Positions 22,831 through 32,355 of a DNA stretch of 53,267 nucleotides are shown piece after piece. The notes beneath the pieces were generated by a model that did not search any database, was not told the origin of the DNA, and saw only the letters and a list, made by a program, of their open reading frames with translations. The stretch comes from SIG454 sp045578465. Lineage in GTDB: Bacteria > Bacillota > Clostridia > Monoglobales > Monoglobaceae. The stretch lies in contig JAZNKJ010000007.1 in NCBI GenBank assembly GCA_045578465.1, positions 1 through 53,267 of the forward strand, given 5' to 3'. A program made the position numbers and the translations under genes. Positions within the stretch are counted from its first letter, which is position 1. Every line of letters begins with the position of its first letter.

Positions 22831-23685
22831 ATGCCATTGACATTAATGTATATTACTAACAATGTTGAAATCGCATTGATTGCCCAACGGGCAGGTGTTG
22901 ACCGCGTCTGGATTGATATGGAATATATCGACAAGGAAAAACGCCAGGGCGGACTTGACACAGTGAAATCTCATCATACAGTTGAAGATATAAAAAAATT
23001 AAGACCTTATTTAACCACATCTGAGCTTCTTGTCAGAATCAATCCTGTCCATGAAGCTACTGATGCTTATTGCAGCACGGAAGAGGAAATAGAGCAGACT
23101 ATTTCCGCAGGAGCAGATGTTATAATGCTTCCTATGTTTAAAACGGCGTCTGAGGTTGAGCGGTTTGTAAAGTGTGTGGGAGGCAGGGTAAAAACTATTT
23201 TATTGTTTGAAACTGCAGAATCGGTTGAAAACATAGACGAAATACTCGAAGTTAAAGGCATAGATGAAGTGCATGTGGGGCTTAACGACTTACACCTTTC
23301 TTATAAAAGGGACTTTATGTTTGAGCTGATTTGCGATGGAACTGTTAAAAAACTTTGCGATAAGTTTAAGAAAAAAGGCGTAAAGTATGGGTTTGGCGGT
23401 ATAGCCAGAGTGGGATTTGGTTTGCTTCCTGCTGAGTATATCATAGCGGAACATTATAATATGGGTTCCAATGCCGCGATTTTATCCAGAGGTTTTTGTG
23501 ACGCCAATAAAGTCGACAATCCTCAGGAAATTGAAAAGATTTTCATCGAAGGAGTTAGGAACATTCGATTAAAGGAAGAGGAAGTTGCTGAATATACACA
23601 AAAGCAATATGAAGAAAACCTTGCTGTGATAAGCGAAAAGGTAAAAGAAATTGTAAAAAAGAAAAAAGATGCTCAAAATGCTTGA
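22831..23685 (+). CDS. HpcH/HpaI-type aldolase
   Basis: TIM-barrel class II aldolase/citrate-lyase-family protein of 284 residues. VDRVWIDMEYID (acid residues near the metal), LLVRINPV, AGADVIMLPMFKTASEVERF, ILLFETAESVENIDEIL and VHVGLNDLHLS match the fold. Such enzymes cleave or form C-C bonds of 2-keto acids such as 2-keto-3-deoxy sugars. The function inside a polysaccharide locus is unclear; it could make a keto-acid building block. The ATG at 22831 is preferred to a GTG at 22813 because GGAG lies between them. The C-terminus carries a Lys-rich helix. Confidence 0.82.
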   Translation: MPLTLMYITNNVEIALIAQRAGVDRVWIDMEYIDKEKRQGGLDTVKSHHTVEDIKKLRPYLTTSELLVRINPVHEATDAYCSTEEEIEQTISAGADVIMLPMFKTASEVERFVKCVGGRVKTILLFETAESVENIDEILEVKGIDEVHVGLNDLHLSYKRDFMFELICDGTVKKLCDKFKKKGVKYGFGGIARVGFGLLPAEYIIAEHYNMGSNAAILSRGFCDANKVDNPQEIEKIFIEGVRNIRLKEEEVAEYTQKQYEENLAVISEKVKEIVKKKKDAQNA

Positions 23686-23756
23686 AAATCAACGACAAGC
23701 TTATATGGAGCTAGTTAAATAGTACTTTAATTATTTTTCATACGGAGTAAATGTTT

Positions 23757-24986
23757 ATGGAATTAGTATCAGCAAACAAAGAAAAATTGTCCTTGCTTGA
23801 ATTTGTGTTTATAATATTCTTGTTTGGAATTTATTTCATACCTTCAGTTTCATTGGACGCAATGACCGTGCTCTTTATTGTATTGATGTATAGCGCATTT
23901 TTGATATTGTCAGATAAGAATGTTGCGCCGGTGGCGATAAAGATGCTGATTCTTATAGCTATACTGGCATTCTTTTATATGCTGCTTACCGATGCATCCT
24001 CAATAGCGCAAAATGTTTCAAACAGAAGTCTTAAGCGTTTTATATCTAAGATGTATCAGTATACGACGCTTTATTTTCCTGCAATTCTTTTCATTCGGGT
24101 AAATCAAAAGGCTACTGACAAACAGAAAAAGTGGCTGGTGGCTATTTGTGTTGGAATGATGGTATATATTATTATCTCAACATGGCTGTTCCTTTTGGAA
24201 AATCCTGATGCAACAAGACATTGGGAGGATTTTGAAGAAGTCGGCGAGGCGAATATTGCTAATTATTATTTTATATATGCAATTCCAATGATAATTTCAA
24301 CAGTCGGAATAATTTTAACAAAGGTAAAAGGCATAGCAAAAGTATTGCCCTTAGGGCTTATAATAGTTGGAGTTTTGTTCCTCGTAAATGCTCAGTATAC
24401 GCTTTCTATATTGATAACGATTATAGGTGTTTTAATCCAGGTTTTCCGTAATATGAAATCGTTGGTTAGTAAAACTATATTTCTATTCGCAACGATATTA
24501 GCAGGATTTTTTCTTCCTGAAATACTCGAATTTGCAATTTCGAAAATTGCATCGGAACAGGTTACAATAAGACTTAGCGAAATTCATGCCTTCTTAACAG
24601 GAGAAGGAGCAGGGGGATACAACTTAAACGGAAGACTTACCCTTTATTGGAAAACTATTCAGGCCTTTTTCTATAGCCCTGTCTGGGGAAATCGAGATTT
24701 AAGCTTTGACGGACATGCTACTTTCCTGACGGTTTTATCCGATACAGGTGTTCTTGGGTCAGTTCCGTTCTATTCTTTACTTACAGTGGCTTGCAAAGAG
24801 GTTAAAAATCAGTTGCAATCACATAAAACTCAATTTAATGTTATCATTACAATGTTCGTTATGATGGGACTTACTAACCCAATTCACGCATCTATGCCAT
24901 TAGGACTTGCAACCTGGTTTTTGGCACCTTTGATAATTTGTATGATTTTTAAGGAGGAGAGCAAAAATGAAAATGTCTCTGTCTGA
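23757..24986 (+). CDS. Wzy-like O-antigen/EPS polymerase
   Basis: Integral membrane protein of 409 residues with about 10-12 hydrophobic segments and one large outside loop (about 260-325, containing LNGRLTLYWKTIQAF and GHATFLTVLSDTG). Both features fit Wzy polymerases or O-antigen ligases. It would polymerise undecaprenyl-linked repeat units on the outer face of the membrane. No other polymerase candidate is in the locus. Two ATG codons six bases apart (23751, 23757) share one GGAG; the second is better spaced. Confidence 0.82.
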   Translation: MELVSANKEKLSLLEFVFIIFLFGIYFIPSVSLDAMTVLFIVLMYSAFLILSDKNVAPVAIKMLILIAILAFFYMLLTDASSIAQNVSNRSLKRFISKMYQYTTLYFPAILFIRVNQKATDKQKKWLVAICVGMMVYIIISTWLFLLENPDATRHWEDFEEVGEANIANYYFIYAIPMIISTVGIILTKVKGIAKVLPLGLIIVGVLFLVNAQYTLSILITIIGVLIQVFRNMKSLVSKTIFLFATILAGFFLPEILEFAISKIASEQVTIRLSEIHAFLTGEGAGGYNLNGRLTLYWKTIQAFFYSPVWGNRDLSFDGHATFLTVLSDTGVLGSVPFYSLLTVACKEVKNQLQSHKTQFNVIITMFVMMGLTNPIHASMPLGLATWFLAPLIICMIFKEESKNENVSV

Positions 24987-25884
24987 AAGAGTGATGATAC
25001 CCGAGCGTATACGCATTCCGTTTTTGGCGGGAATTATTTATAGAAGATTATCTGATTATGCCCGCAGGCAAGTGCGCAAAATCGATATCAGCAGTTTATC
25101 CTTAAACAAAGAGCCCCGTGAAACAACATTGACCTTCACATTAACTTCTTTCCCGGATAGGATTGACACTGTTCAATACACTTTAAGAACTTTGTTCTCT
25201 CAGTCGGTTAAACCAGACAGAGTTGTTTTGTGGCTGGCAGAGGAAGAGTTTGAAGGCGTTGAGTTGCCGGACAGCATCAAAGAATTTCAAAAAATCGGTC
25301 TTGAAGTCCGTTTTTGTGAAAATATGCTCGGGCATAAGCGTTTTTATAAGATAATTGACGAGCAAAAAGACAATGAGCTAATTATTATGTTTGATGACGA
25401 TATATTGTTTCCTAAGTATCTTGTGGAAAGACTATATAAAACCTGGAAAAAATTCCCGGATTGTGTTATCTGTGACAGAGGACAGGTTTTGACCTTTAAA
25501 GACGATAAAATCCTTAATCCCGGACGATGGTCTTCTATTGGCAAAACGGGAGTTCAGACTCCGTCGTTCAAAATACTGGCTTCACCAGGAGGCGGTTGTC
25601 TTTTACCGCCAAAAGCGTTATACAAAGATGCCAATAATACTGATATAATAAATCAGAATGCGCTCAGAGCCGATGACCTATGGCTTATGTTTATGACAGT
25701 GCAAAACGATGTGAAAGTTGTCAGGACATATCGTTATCACAGAACATATATTCTGTATGAGAAGATACAGACAGTTCAACTGGGCAAAGAGGCTATATAT
25801 CAAGGACATTATGAAAAAACATTTGCTCAGCTGTCAGAGTTGTATCCTCATGCATACCGCAATATGGTCAGTGATTCTAAATAG
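24967..25884 (+). CDS. GT-A-fold glycosyltransferase
   Basis: 305 residues. TLTSFPDRIDTVQYTLRTL begins a nucleotide-sugar-binding domain, and LIIMFDDDILFP provides the DxD metal motif (DDD). ASPGGGCLLPP and LRADDLWLMFM are consistent with the acceptor-side motifs of this group of capsule transferases. The sugar is unknown. The start overlaps the polymerase gene by 20 bases and uses a GGAGG site inside it. Confidence 0.85.
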   Translation: MKMSLSERVMIPERIRIPFLAGIIYRRLSDYARRQVRKIDISSLSLNKEPRETTLTFTLTSFPDRIDTVQYTLRTLFSQSVKPDRVVLWLAEEEFEGVELPDSIKEFQKIGLEVRFCENMLGHKRFYKIIDEQKDNELIIMFDDDILFPKYLVERLYKTWKKFPDCVICDRGQVLTFKDDKILNPGRWSSIGKTGVQTPSFKILASPGGGCLLPPKALYKDANNTDIINQNALRADDLWLMFMTVQNDVKVVRTYRYHRTYILYEKIQTVQLGKEAIYQGHYEKTFAQLSELYPHAYRNMVSDSK

Positions 25885-25903
25885 CAGAAAAGAGGAAAGT
25901 TTT

Positions 25904-26710
25904 ATGAGTAAGTATAAAGTCGGCAATTATGATATGGATATTGTTCACGACAGGATGCTTCAGATTGCAACCGAGGTGGACAGGATTTGCCGTGAGCAAG
26001 GCTTTAAATGCTCTCTTTACGGCGGGTCGGTAATCGGTGCTGTGCGTCATAACGGCTTTATCCCATGGGACCACGATATTGATATGGCGATGCCCAGACG
26101 AGATTATGATAAATTCGTAAAATATATGAAAAAGCACCCTAACGAGAAGATATTTTTCAGTAATTATAAGTCGGAGAAGAGATATCCTAACAGTTGGGGA
26201 AAGGTTCGTTTAAACGGAACAGTCTTTCTTGAAAAGGAACTTGCACCTATCGCGGAGCTTCATAAAGGCGTGTTTATCGATTTACACCCTATTGACAATA
26301 TTATCCCTTGCCTTTTAAGTTTTCAGGTAAAATTTGCAATGCTTTGGTCTTGCGTAGGAAAAGTAAAGAGCGGGATATATGCGGGTAGTGAAAAAAAGAA
26401 GAAAATTTATGGGCTTTTCTCTTGGCTCCCATATTCTTTTATAAACAGTTTGCGTGGCTTTGGAATGAAAATGTTTAAATATCTTCCCACAAAATATGTA
26501 TATAAAGTGGCTCATCCAAATAACGGAGTATACCCTGTTCCACGATGCACATTCGAGGATTTAATAGAGCATAAATTTGAGGATAAAAGCTTCTTTATCC
26601 CCAAAAACTATGACGAGTTTTTAACTAAAAGATACGGCAACTATATGGAAATTCCGCCCGAATCGGATGTTTATGATTGTTGTACATCTATTGTGGAGTG
26701 CAAATTGTAA
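25904..26710 (+). CDS. LicD-family phosphotransferase
   Basis: Cytosolic 268-residue enzyme of the LicD nucleotidyltransferase superfamily, which transfers phosphocholine or related polyol-phosphates from a CDP donor to a glycan. CSLYGGSVIGAVRHNGFIPW followed by DHDIDMAMPRRDYDKF carries the G-S and D-x-D catalytic residues, and KRYGNYMEIPPE near the C-terminus is the conserved tail. A full-length start is at ATG 25904 after GAGGAAAG. Pieces of a second licD occur at 27907-27990 and 29002-29033. A TagD-like cytidylyltransferase downstream could supply a CDP donor. Confidence 0.92.
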   Translation: MSKYKVGNYDMDIVHDRMLQIATEVDRICREQGFKCSLYGGSVIGAVRHNGFIPWDHDIDMAMPRRDYDKFVKYMKKHPNEKIFFSNYKSEKRYPNSWGKVRLNGTVFLEKELAPIAELHKGVFIDLHPIDNIIPCLLSFQVKFAMLWSCVGKVKSGIYAGSEKKKKIYGLFSWLPYSFINSLRGFGMKMFKYLPTKYVYKVAHPNNGVYPVPRCTFEDLIEHKFEDKSFFIPKNYDEFLTKRYGNYMEIPPESDVYDCCTSIVECKL

Positions 26711-26740
26711 GCCTTGACGAAGAAGAAAGGAGAAAGACTG

Positions 26741-27814
26741 ATGAAAGAGAAGAATGCCTTAAATGGTAATGAAAGCAACCCTCTGTTTTCCCAAAGTTTT
26801 TTAAATTTTGTTCCCTTGATATGTGCCTTGATGGTTGTCCTTATCCATCAATATAACATAGGGGATTCAATGTCAACTGACATAAGTGCGCGAATTGTGG
26901 GATTTTTTTCTCACGGCGTATGTACGGCGGCTGTTCCTATGTTTTTCTTTCTCTCAGGCTATCTGTTTTACAGAAACCTTACAAGTCTGAAAATGGTTTT
27001 TCAAAAACAAAAGAAAAGGGTTGTCAGCGTTTTAGTTCCGTTTATTGCCTGGTCGTTTTCTTATTACATATTATTTGCAATAGTGTCCAAAGTGTTGCCG
27101 GGAACAATAGAAACTCCCATGGACTTAGGCTTTGCCGGAATTATAAAAGGAATTATTTTTTATAGATATTCTTTTCCGTTATGGTATATGTTTCAGTTGG
27201 TGGTTTTTATTCTTCTCGCACCAATCATATTCTATGTGTTAAAGAACAGAGTTGTGAGGATAGCAGTTCTTCTTATAACCGCTATAATCGGCTTATTTTT
27301 TCTTCCAAGCGTTGAGATTGATGTGGGGGGGTATGAAAGGGCGTTGTTTCATTTCAACTTCTTTTCGTATTATTTTGCAGGATGTTGCATAGCTAAGGAA
27401 ACAGTAGCAGTAAAGCGTATATTTGAAATTGGCCGAAGAGTTCCCTTATGTGTATGGGTGATATTATTTATTGGATTTTCGTTTGTTGCATCTCTTTTCT
27501 TTGACGAAGTTATCCCTTCGTTCAATTCCCGTTGTTTCGTGCCACTTGTTTTTATTACTTTTCTGTTTATGATGATTAAAGTTTGTGAGCGTTTGCCAAA
27601 GCTTTCTAAATGTCCTGTATCTACAATGGTTATATATGGTATTCATTCTTTCGTAGGGCTTATATTTTCAAGGGTTGTTTTAAGCCTTTTACAGCTTCCT
27701 GTTTTAGTAGAATATGTAGTAAGTTTTGTTATTGTAACAGCAGGCTCTTTTGTAATCGGATATATTTTAAAATTTGTAAAACCGCTTTACTTTATATTCA
27801 GCGGAAACAGATAA
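26741..27814 (+). CDS. acyltransferase-3-family membrane protein (first of three)
   Basis: 357 residues, about 10 membrane segments. The N-terminal VPLICALMVVLIHQYN has the conserved His of acyltransferase-3 proteins, and FFLSGYLFYRN is the second signature. These enzymes move acetyl or other acyl groups onto extracytoplasmic sugars. A longer frame opens at 26714, but the ATG at 26741 follows AAGGAG and is preferred. A run of seven G (about 27325-27331) is intact in frame but could be slippage-prone. Confidence 0.88.
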   Translation: MKEKNALNGNESNPLFSQSFLNFVPLICALMVVLIHQYNIGDSMSTDISARIVGFFSHGVCTAAVPMFFFLSGYLFYRNLTSLKMVFQKQKKRVVSVLVPFIAWSFSYYILFAIVSKVLPGTIETPMDLGFAGIIKGIIFYRYSFPLWYMFQLVVFILLAPIIFYVLKNRVVRIAVLLITAIIGLFFLPSVEIDVGGYERALFHFNFFSYYFAGCCIAKETVAVKRIFEIGRRVPLCVWVILFIGFSFVASLFFDEVIPSFNSRCFVPLVFITFLFMMIKVCERLPKLSKCPVSTMVIYGIHSFVGLIFSRVVLSLLQLPVLVEYVVSFVIVTAGSFVIGYILKFVKPLYFIFSGNR

Positions 27815-27906
27815 TATATAAAAATCACACTCAACACTGATTTTGTAGTTGCAATTAAAAATTATGGAATGTGGTTTTGGATATGTTTGAGAATTCATTA
27901 AAACGG

Positions 27907-27990
27907 AAAAGATACGGCAACTATATGGAAATTCCTCCTGAATCGGAGGTTTATGATTGCTGTTCTACTATCGAGGAGTGTATCTTATGA
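27907..27990 (+). pseudogene. 3' remnant of a licD gene
   Basis: These 84 bases encode KRYGNYMEIPPESEVYDCC and nine further residues including the C-terminal tail, ending in TGA. The intact licD ends with an equally long segment (26627-26710); 70 of 84 bases match by my count, and the first 29 are identical. No licD start or catalytic part precedes it, so it is a tail without a gene. Its TGA overlaps the ATG of the next glycosyltransferase (ATGA), so the remnant may still provide the ribosome site of that gene. Confidence 0.88.
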
Positions 27991-28985
27991 GTAAGCTTAT
28001 TAGCGTTATAGTCCCAGTTTATAATGTTGAGGAATATCTTGAAAAGTGTGTAGGTAGCATAATCAATCAGACCTATAAGAATTTAGAGATAATTTTGGTT
28101 GATGATGGCTCGCCGGACAGATGCCCCGAAATGTGTGACGAGTTTGCAAGGATTGACGACCGCATAATGGTTATCCATAAGGAAAATGGCGGACAAGGAT
28201 CGGCACGCAATCGTGCCCTTGATGTTGCCAAGGGCGAATATATTGCTTTTGTGGATAGTGATGACTTTCTTGAGGCCGATATGTATGAAAATATGGTTGA
28301 GGCAATTGAGAGAACTGACAGCGATATTTCTTTGTGCGGGTTTATTACACATTCGGGATTGCGCAGTGTCAAATCGCCTGTTCCCAAAGATGAATATGTT
28401 TTCCAAGGTTCAGAAGAAATTTTAAAGAACTATTTCTCTTCGCCGTATGTTGATGGAAGTCCTTGTAATAAGCTGTTTCGTAGTGAAGTGTTCGAGGATA
28501 TTAGATTTCCAGAAGGCGTTGCAAGAGAAGATGTTTATATTATGCATCATTTGTTTGCACGATGTAACAGAGCAGTCCATACAGGTAAAAACTTTTATAA
28601 TTACAATATTAGGGAAGGTAGTAGCGAACACCAAAAATTCCATCCAAAATTTCTTGTTTCCATAAAAATTGCTGACGAACGCTGTGAGTTCATTAAAGAA
28701 AACTTTCCAAACTTGACTCCATTGGCACAAAAATCCTGCTATGGCTCCAGAATGTCAGCCGTAAAAAAAATAGTTCGATCTGATTCCGTAAAACAATATA
28801 AAGAGATTTACGATAAATTGATTGACTATTTACGAAAAAATCCTGCACCGACAAAAGAACAGGAAAAAATGAGAAGACTAATTGTCTATTTCCCGATAGT
28901 ATATAAATTTAAAATGAATGTAGAAAATAAATACAGACAAAAAATAAAAACATTATATTGTAAGATAAAGGCTAAGATAAAATAA
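27987..28985 (+). CDS. family 2 glycosyltransferase
   Basis: 332 residues. The GT-A signatures are clear: ISVIVPVYNVEEYLEKCVGS, IILVDDGSPD, NGGQGSARNRALDVAKGEYIAF and VDSDDFLE, the last being the metal-binding DxD. Sugar and linkage are unknown. An upstream in-frame codon at 27957 lies inside the licD remnant; the ATG at 27987 matches the family start. The gene is framed by licD fragments on both sides, which suggests it arrived as a cassette. Confidence 0.92.
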   Translation: MSKLISVIVPVYNVEEYLEKCVGSIINQTYKNLEIILVDDGSPDRCPEMCDEFARIDDRIMVIHKENGGQGSARNRALDVAKGEYIAFVDSDDFLEADMYENMVEAIERTDSDISLCGFITHSGLRSVKSPVPKDEYVFQGSEEILKNYFSSPYVDGSPCNKLFRSEVFEDIRFPEGVAREDVYIMHHLFARCNRAVHTGKNFYNYNIREGSSEHQKFHPKFLVSIKIADERCEFIKENFPNLTPLAQKSCYGSRMSAVKKIVRSDSVKQYKEIYDKLIDYLRKNPAPTKEQEKMRRLIVYFPIVYKFKMNVENKYRQKIKTLYCKIKAKIK

Positions 28986-29001
28986 AAATGTGTTCACTGG
29001 A

Positions 29002-29033
29002 AAATTTGATGATAAAAGCTTTTTTATCCTCAA
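29002..29033 (+). pseudogene. 32-base internal licD fragment
   Basis: 29 of 32 bases match licD positions 26573-26604, which encode KFEDKSFFIP. Here the frame reads KFDDKSFFIL and then runs into unrelated sequence. It lies between the stop of the glycosyltransferase and the start of the glycerophosphotransferase gene. Together with the 27907-27990 tail it suggests that a second licD was once present and was split or replaced. Confidence 0.72.
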
Positions 29034-29051
29034 TATAGATTGGAGAACTGT

Positions 29052-30227
29052 ATGAAAAAATTAGCAAGGAAATTGTATAAATTTTTATTTAAAATGCTTT
29101 GTTTCCTTCCACTGAAAAAAATTATTGTCTTTGAAAGCAATCCGGATTATGCGTGTAATACATACCCCGTTTTCTTATATGTCAAAAGGAACTATCCCAA
29201 GTTTAAATGTGTGTGGTTCGTTAATAAAGATACGGTTAAGCACCCCTTGGCAGATGATGTTGTCCATATAGGAGATAATAGTTTTATCAATATGGTCAAG
29301 AAATTCTATTATAGATTGTTCGCAAAGGCTTTTGTGTCCTGCAACAGATATATTTGGGCATCCAAATACAGAAAAGATCAAATATCCATTTTCCTTACCC
29401 ACGGTAGCAAGACGAAGAAAACCCGTGGCATATATGAAATGGGCGACAGGGTTGATTATGTTCTCGTTCAATCGCATTTCTTTGATGATATCGTCTGCTA
29501 TGAATATAAAGCAAGACCCGAGCAGTTGATTTATCTTGGCTTTCCTCGGAATGACTATTTTTATGAAGAAGACTTGGGCATTGCCGGAAAGCTTGGGTTG
29601 TCAGAGAACAGCAGCTATGTTATCTGGCTTCCTACCTTCAGAAAGTCGCTGGGTGGAAATGATAAAATGTCTGCAAATAAGAATATAGGTATTCCGCTTA
29701 TATACAGCGCAGATGAGCTGAAAAAGCTCAATGATTATTTGGCACGGAAAAATCTTTATATCATATACAAGCCACATCCCGCGCAGGATGTTTCAGTTCT
29801 TAAAGCCACCTCGCTTTCAAATGTTAAAATTATCAACGATAAATTTTTGAGCGACATAGATCTTCAGCTTACACAAGTGCTGGCAGGCTCATCAGCATTG
29901 CTTACCGACTATTCCTCGGTGTTTTTTGACTACATTCTCTTGGATAAGCCAATAGGTACTACAACCGATGATATTGATGCTTGGAAGGAGAGCAGAGGCT
30001 TTGCTTTCGACCTTGATGCTATGTATGATAAGAGCACGCAACGCATCCCCGATTATGATACATTGATAGAATTCCTTGATAATGTGTTGTCAGGAAAGGA
30101 TGACAAGGCTGACGGTCGCCGTGAGATAAGAGAGCTTACCAATACTTATTACGACGGTAAGAGCGCAAAACGAGTGGTTGACTTTTTGATGGAGAAGATA
30201 GGAGAAAAAAATAAAAGGAGCTTATGA
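29052..30227 (+). CDS. CDP-glycerol glycerophosphotransferase family protein (TagB/TagF-like)
   Basis: Transfers glycerol-phosphate (or a related polyol-phosphate) from a CDP donor to a glycan or polyol chain, in the manner of teichoic-acid enzymes. Over 391 residues it shows IFLTHGSKTKK with the catalytic His, LGFPRNDYFYE, IIYKPHPAQD with the second His, and LLTDYSSVFFDYILLDKPI, all diagnostic of the family. The start at ATG 29052 is set by GGAG (29042-29045); TTG 29040 is less likely. The TagD-like gene at 33405 could make its donor. Confidence 0.92.
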   Translation: MKKLARKLYKFLFKMLCFLPLKKIIVFESNPDYACNTYPVFLYVKRNYPKFKCVWFVNKDTVKHPLADDVVHIGDNSFINMVKKFYYRLFAKAFVSCNRYIWASKYRKDQISIFLTHGSKTKKTRGIYEMGDRVDYVLVQSHFFDDIVCYEYKARPEQLIYLGFPRNDYFYEEDLGIAGKLGLSENSSYVIWLPTFRKSLGGNDKMSANKNIGIPLIYSADELKKLNDYLARKNLYIIYKPHPAQDVSVLKATSLSNVKIINDKFLSDIDLQLTQVLAGSSALLTDYSSVFFDYILLDKPIGTTTDDIDAWKESRGFAFDLDAMYDKSTQRIPDYDTLIEFLDNVLSGKDDKADGRREIRELTNTYYDGKSAKRVVDFLMEKIGEKNKRSL

Positions 30228-31258
30228 TGATAATTTTTATTTTTGCTCTTGTGGCAATTTGTTTGTATAGAATTAAGTTTTCGGGATTTCATAGTGATTA
30301 TATGAGCATTTCCAAAACAAACTCTATCAAAGGAATATTTGCGGTAATTATTCTATTGTCGCATTTAAGGTCTTACATCGTGCTTCCCGAAAATATGGGG
30401 AACAAGTTGTTTGTAATCTTTTTGAACATTTTAGGACAGCTTATGGTAACAATGTTCTTCTTCTATTCAGGTTATGGAATTATGGAGTCATATCGCCAGA
30501 AAGCAAACTATGACAAGGGCTTTTTTAAGAAAAGAATTTTAAAGACCTTGGTTCATTTTGATATTGCGGTTCTGTTATTTTTGATTGCAAGCTTGCTTAT
30601 TGGAAAGTCATATGTCTGGCAAAATTATGTGCTTTGTTGGATAGGTTGGGAATCGTTAGGGAATTCCAATTGGTTTGTCTTCGTAATACTTGCCCTATAC
30701 CTGCTCACATTTGTCGCAATGAAGCTTGCGAATATGAAAGAGGAAAAATCAGAGGTAGTATTTATTTCTCTGGTGGCTATATTGTCGGCGGTATTGTGGG
30801 TGGTGTTATTCCTGGCGAAAGGTGGCACCTGGTGTAACACTTTATGGTGTTATCCTTTAGGAATGCTGTATTCGTTGATAAAGCCGAAGCTTGACAATTT
30901 ACTACACAGCAAAAAATATATTTATTGGATTGCGCTGGCAATCACCGCCATCGGTGTTGCAATATTGTATCTGCTTAGGAGTAATGTTGTTGTTTATAGT
31001 GTTCTGGCGTGCGTCTTTGTATTGCTGTTGACCTTTGTTACAGTTAAAGTGCAAATGGACAATAAGATTCTTCAGTGGTTGGGCAAATATTCATTTTCAA
31101 TCTATATTTTGCAAAGACTGCCTATGATATTGTTGAAGAATTTTGGGCTTGCGGAAAATCTGCTGATCTTTTCGGTCGTTTCCATAACGGCAACGCTTTT
31201 GTTAGCCGTAGGTTACCAAAAATGCACAAATCTAATTGATAAAAAAATATTCGGTTAG
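30227..31258 (+). CDS. acyltransferase-3-family membrane protein (second of three)
   Basis: 343 residues with about 10 hydrophobic segments. SIKGIFAVIILLSHLRSY holds the conserved His region and MFFFYSGYGIMESY the second signature. It probably O-acylates a sugar outside or across the membrane. Two consecutive ATG codons (30224, 30227) overlap the stop of the previous gene; the second has the better spacing from GGAG (30217-30220). Translational coupling is likely. Confidence 0.85.
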   Translation: MIIFIFALVAICLYRIKFSGFHSDYMSISKTNSIKGIFAVIILLSHLRSYIVLPENMGNKLFVIFLNILGQLMVTMFFFYSGYGIMESYRQKANYDKGFFKKRILKTLVHFDIAVLLFLIASLLIGKSYVWQNYVLCWIGWESLGNSNWFVFVILALYLLTFVAMKLANMKEEKSEVVFISLVAILSAVLWVVLFLAKGGTWCNTLWCYPLGMLYSLIKPKLDNLLHSKKYIYWIALAITAIGVAILYLLRSNVVVYSVLACVFVLLLTFVTVKVQMDNKILQWLGKYSFSIYILQRLPMILLKNFGLAENLLIFSVVSITATLLLAVGYQKCTNLIDKKIFG

Positions 31259-31266
31259 GAGTTTAG

Positions 31267-32298
31267 ATGATGATTGAAAAAATCAAGGCATTTTCCTGGA
31301 AGGATGTAATGCGATACAGGAACGAGATATTTGGTATAGCGGCAATTTGGATATTGTTCTTTCATATCCACAATTATGTCGGCGGCTCGTCGTTTCTCCC
31401 GTTAAAAATGATATTTCGTGTGGTTTCAAAGGGAAATATGGGAGTTGATATATTTCTGTTTCTTTCTGCCATTGGAATATATGCTTCTGCGCAGAAAAAC
31501 AGTGTATCTGACTTTTATGCAAACAGAATAAAAAGGGTGCTGATACCTTATCTGATAATGTCAACTCTTTATTTTGTCTGGTATAATTTTTTTGAGGCAA
31601 GCAGAGGAATATGGGGATTTTTAGGTGATGTTACAACGGTTAATTTTTGGCTTTTGCCGGATTATCCCGTCTGGTATGTTGCATTTATCATCATAGCGTA
31701 TGCGTTGTTTCCGCTTATATATAAGCTTGATGTTAAGACTAAGCATATATCCACTGTTTGTTTGATAGTGGTATCGGTTATAGGCGAATATCTGCTTTAT
31801 GTTTCGGATAGTTGGCTTTTCGATAATGCCGAAAGGGCGTTTTCCAGAATACCTGTGTTTCTCTTTGGAGTATTGTTAGCTCCGCGCATTCTGAAAGGAA
31901 ATAGGATAGATCTGTGGAAGGTTGCGCTTTTGAGTGCCTTGGGCGGTGGACTATTCGTGATTATATGTCTGAAATCTTTTGATATAGTGATTACCAGATA
32001 TATTTACGGAGTTATCGGCATTTGCGCCATTGTAGTGTATGGTTTTTTCAGAGAGCTTGTAAATATAAAGCTTTTAGGAAAGATATTACTATGGTTTGGC
32101 GGAATATCCTTTGAAATATATATATTGCATGTTTTGCTAATACGAATTGTCAGATATAATGAGTGGTGGGGCTTGATACCGAGAGTGCTTTGGTATATAG
32201 TAATTCCGTTGATATCTGTGGCACTTGCCAAGGCTGTATCAATGCTTTGCGACTATATCTACTCAAAAAGGAAGCCAATTCTAACAAAAAGAGGTTAA
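31267..32298 (+). CDS. acyltransferase-3-family membrane protein (third of three)
   Basis: 343 residues, about 10 hydrophobic segments. IAAIWILFFHIHNYVGG has the conserved His region; GVDIFLFLSAIGIY and KRVLIPYLIMS are the following signatures. It is 8 bases after the second acyltransferase gene yet clearly divergent from it, so it is a paralogue with its own acceptor, not a fresh duplicate. GGAG precedes the start by 5 bases. Confidence 0.86.
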   Translation: MMIEKIKAFSWKDVMRYRNEIFGIAAIWILFFHIHNYVGGSSFLPLKMIFRVVSKGNMGVDIFLFLSAIGIYASAQKNSVSDFYANRIKRVLIPYLIMSTLYFVWYNFFEASRGIWGFLGDVTTVNFWLLPDYPVWYVAFIIIAYALFPLIYKLDVKTKHISTVCLIVVSVIGEYLLYVSDSWLFDNAERAFSRIPVFLFGVLLAPRILKGNRIDLWKVALLSALGGGLFVIICLKSFDIVITRYIYGVIGICAIVVYGFFRELVNIKLLGKILLWFGGISFEIYILHVLLIRIVRYNEWWGLIPRVLWYIVIPLISVALAKAVSMLCDYIYSKRKPILTKRG

Positions 32299-32355
32299 TT
32301 ATCTGTTCCATATTGGATATTTTAAAATTGTTATAGATTGTCAAGGAGGATAATG

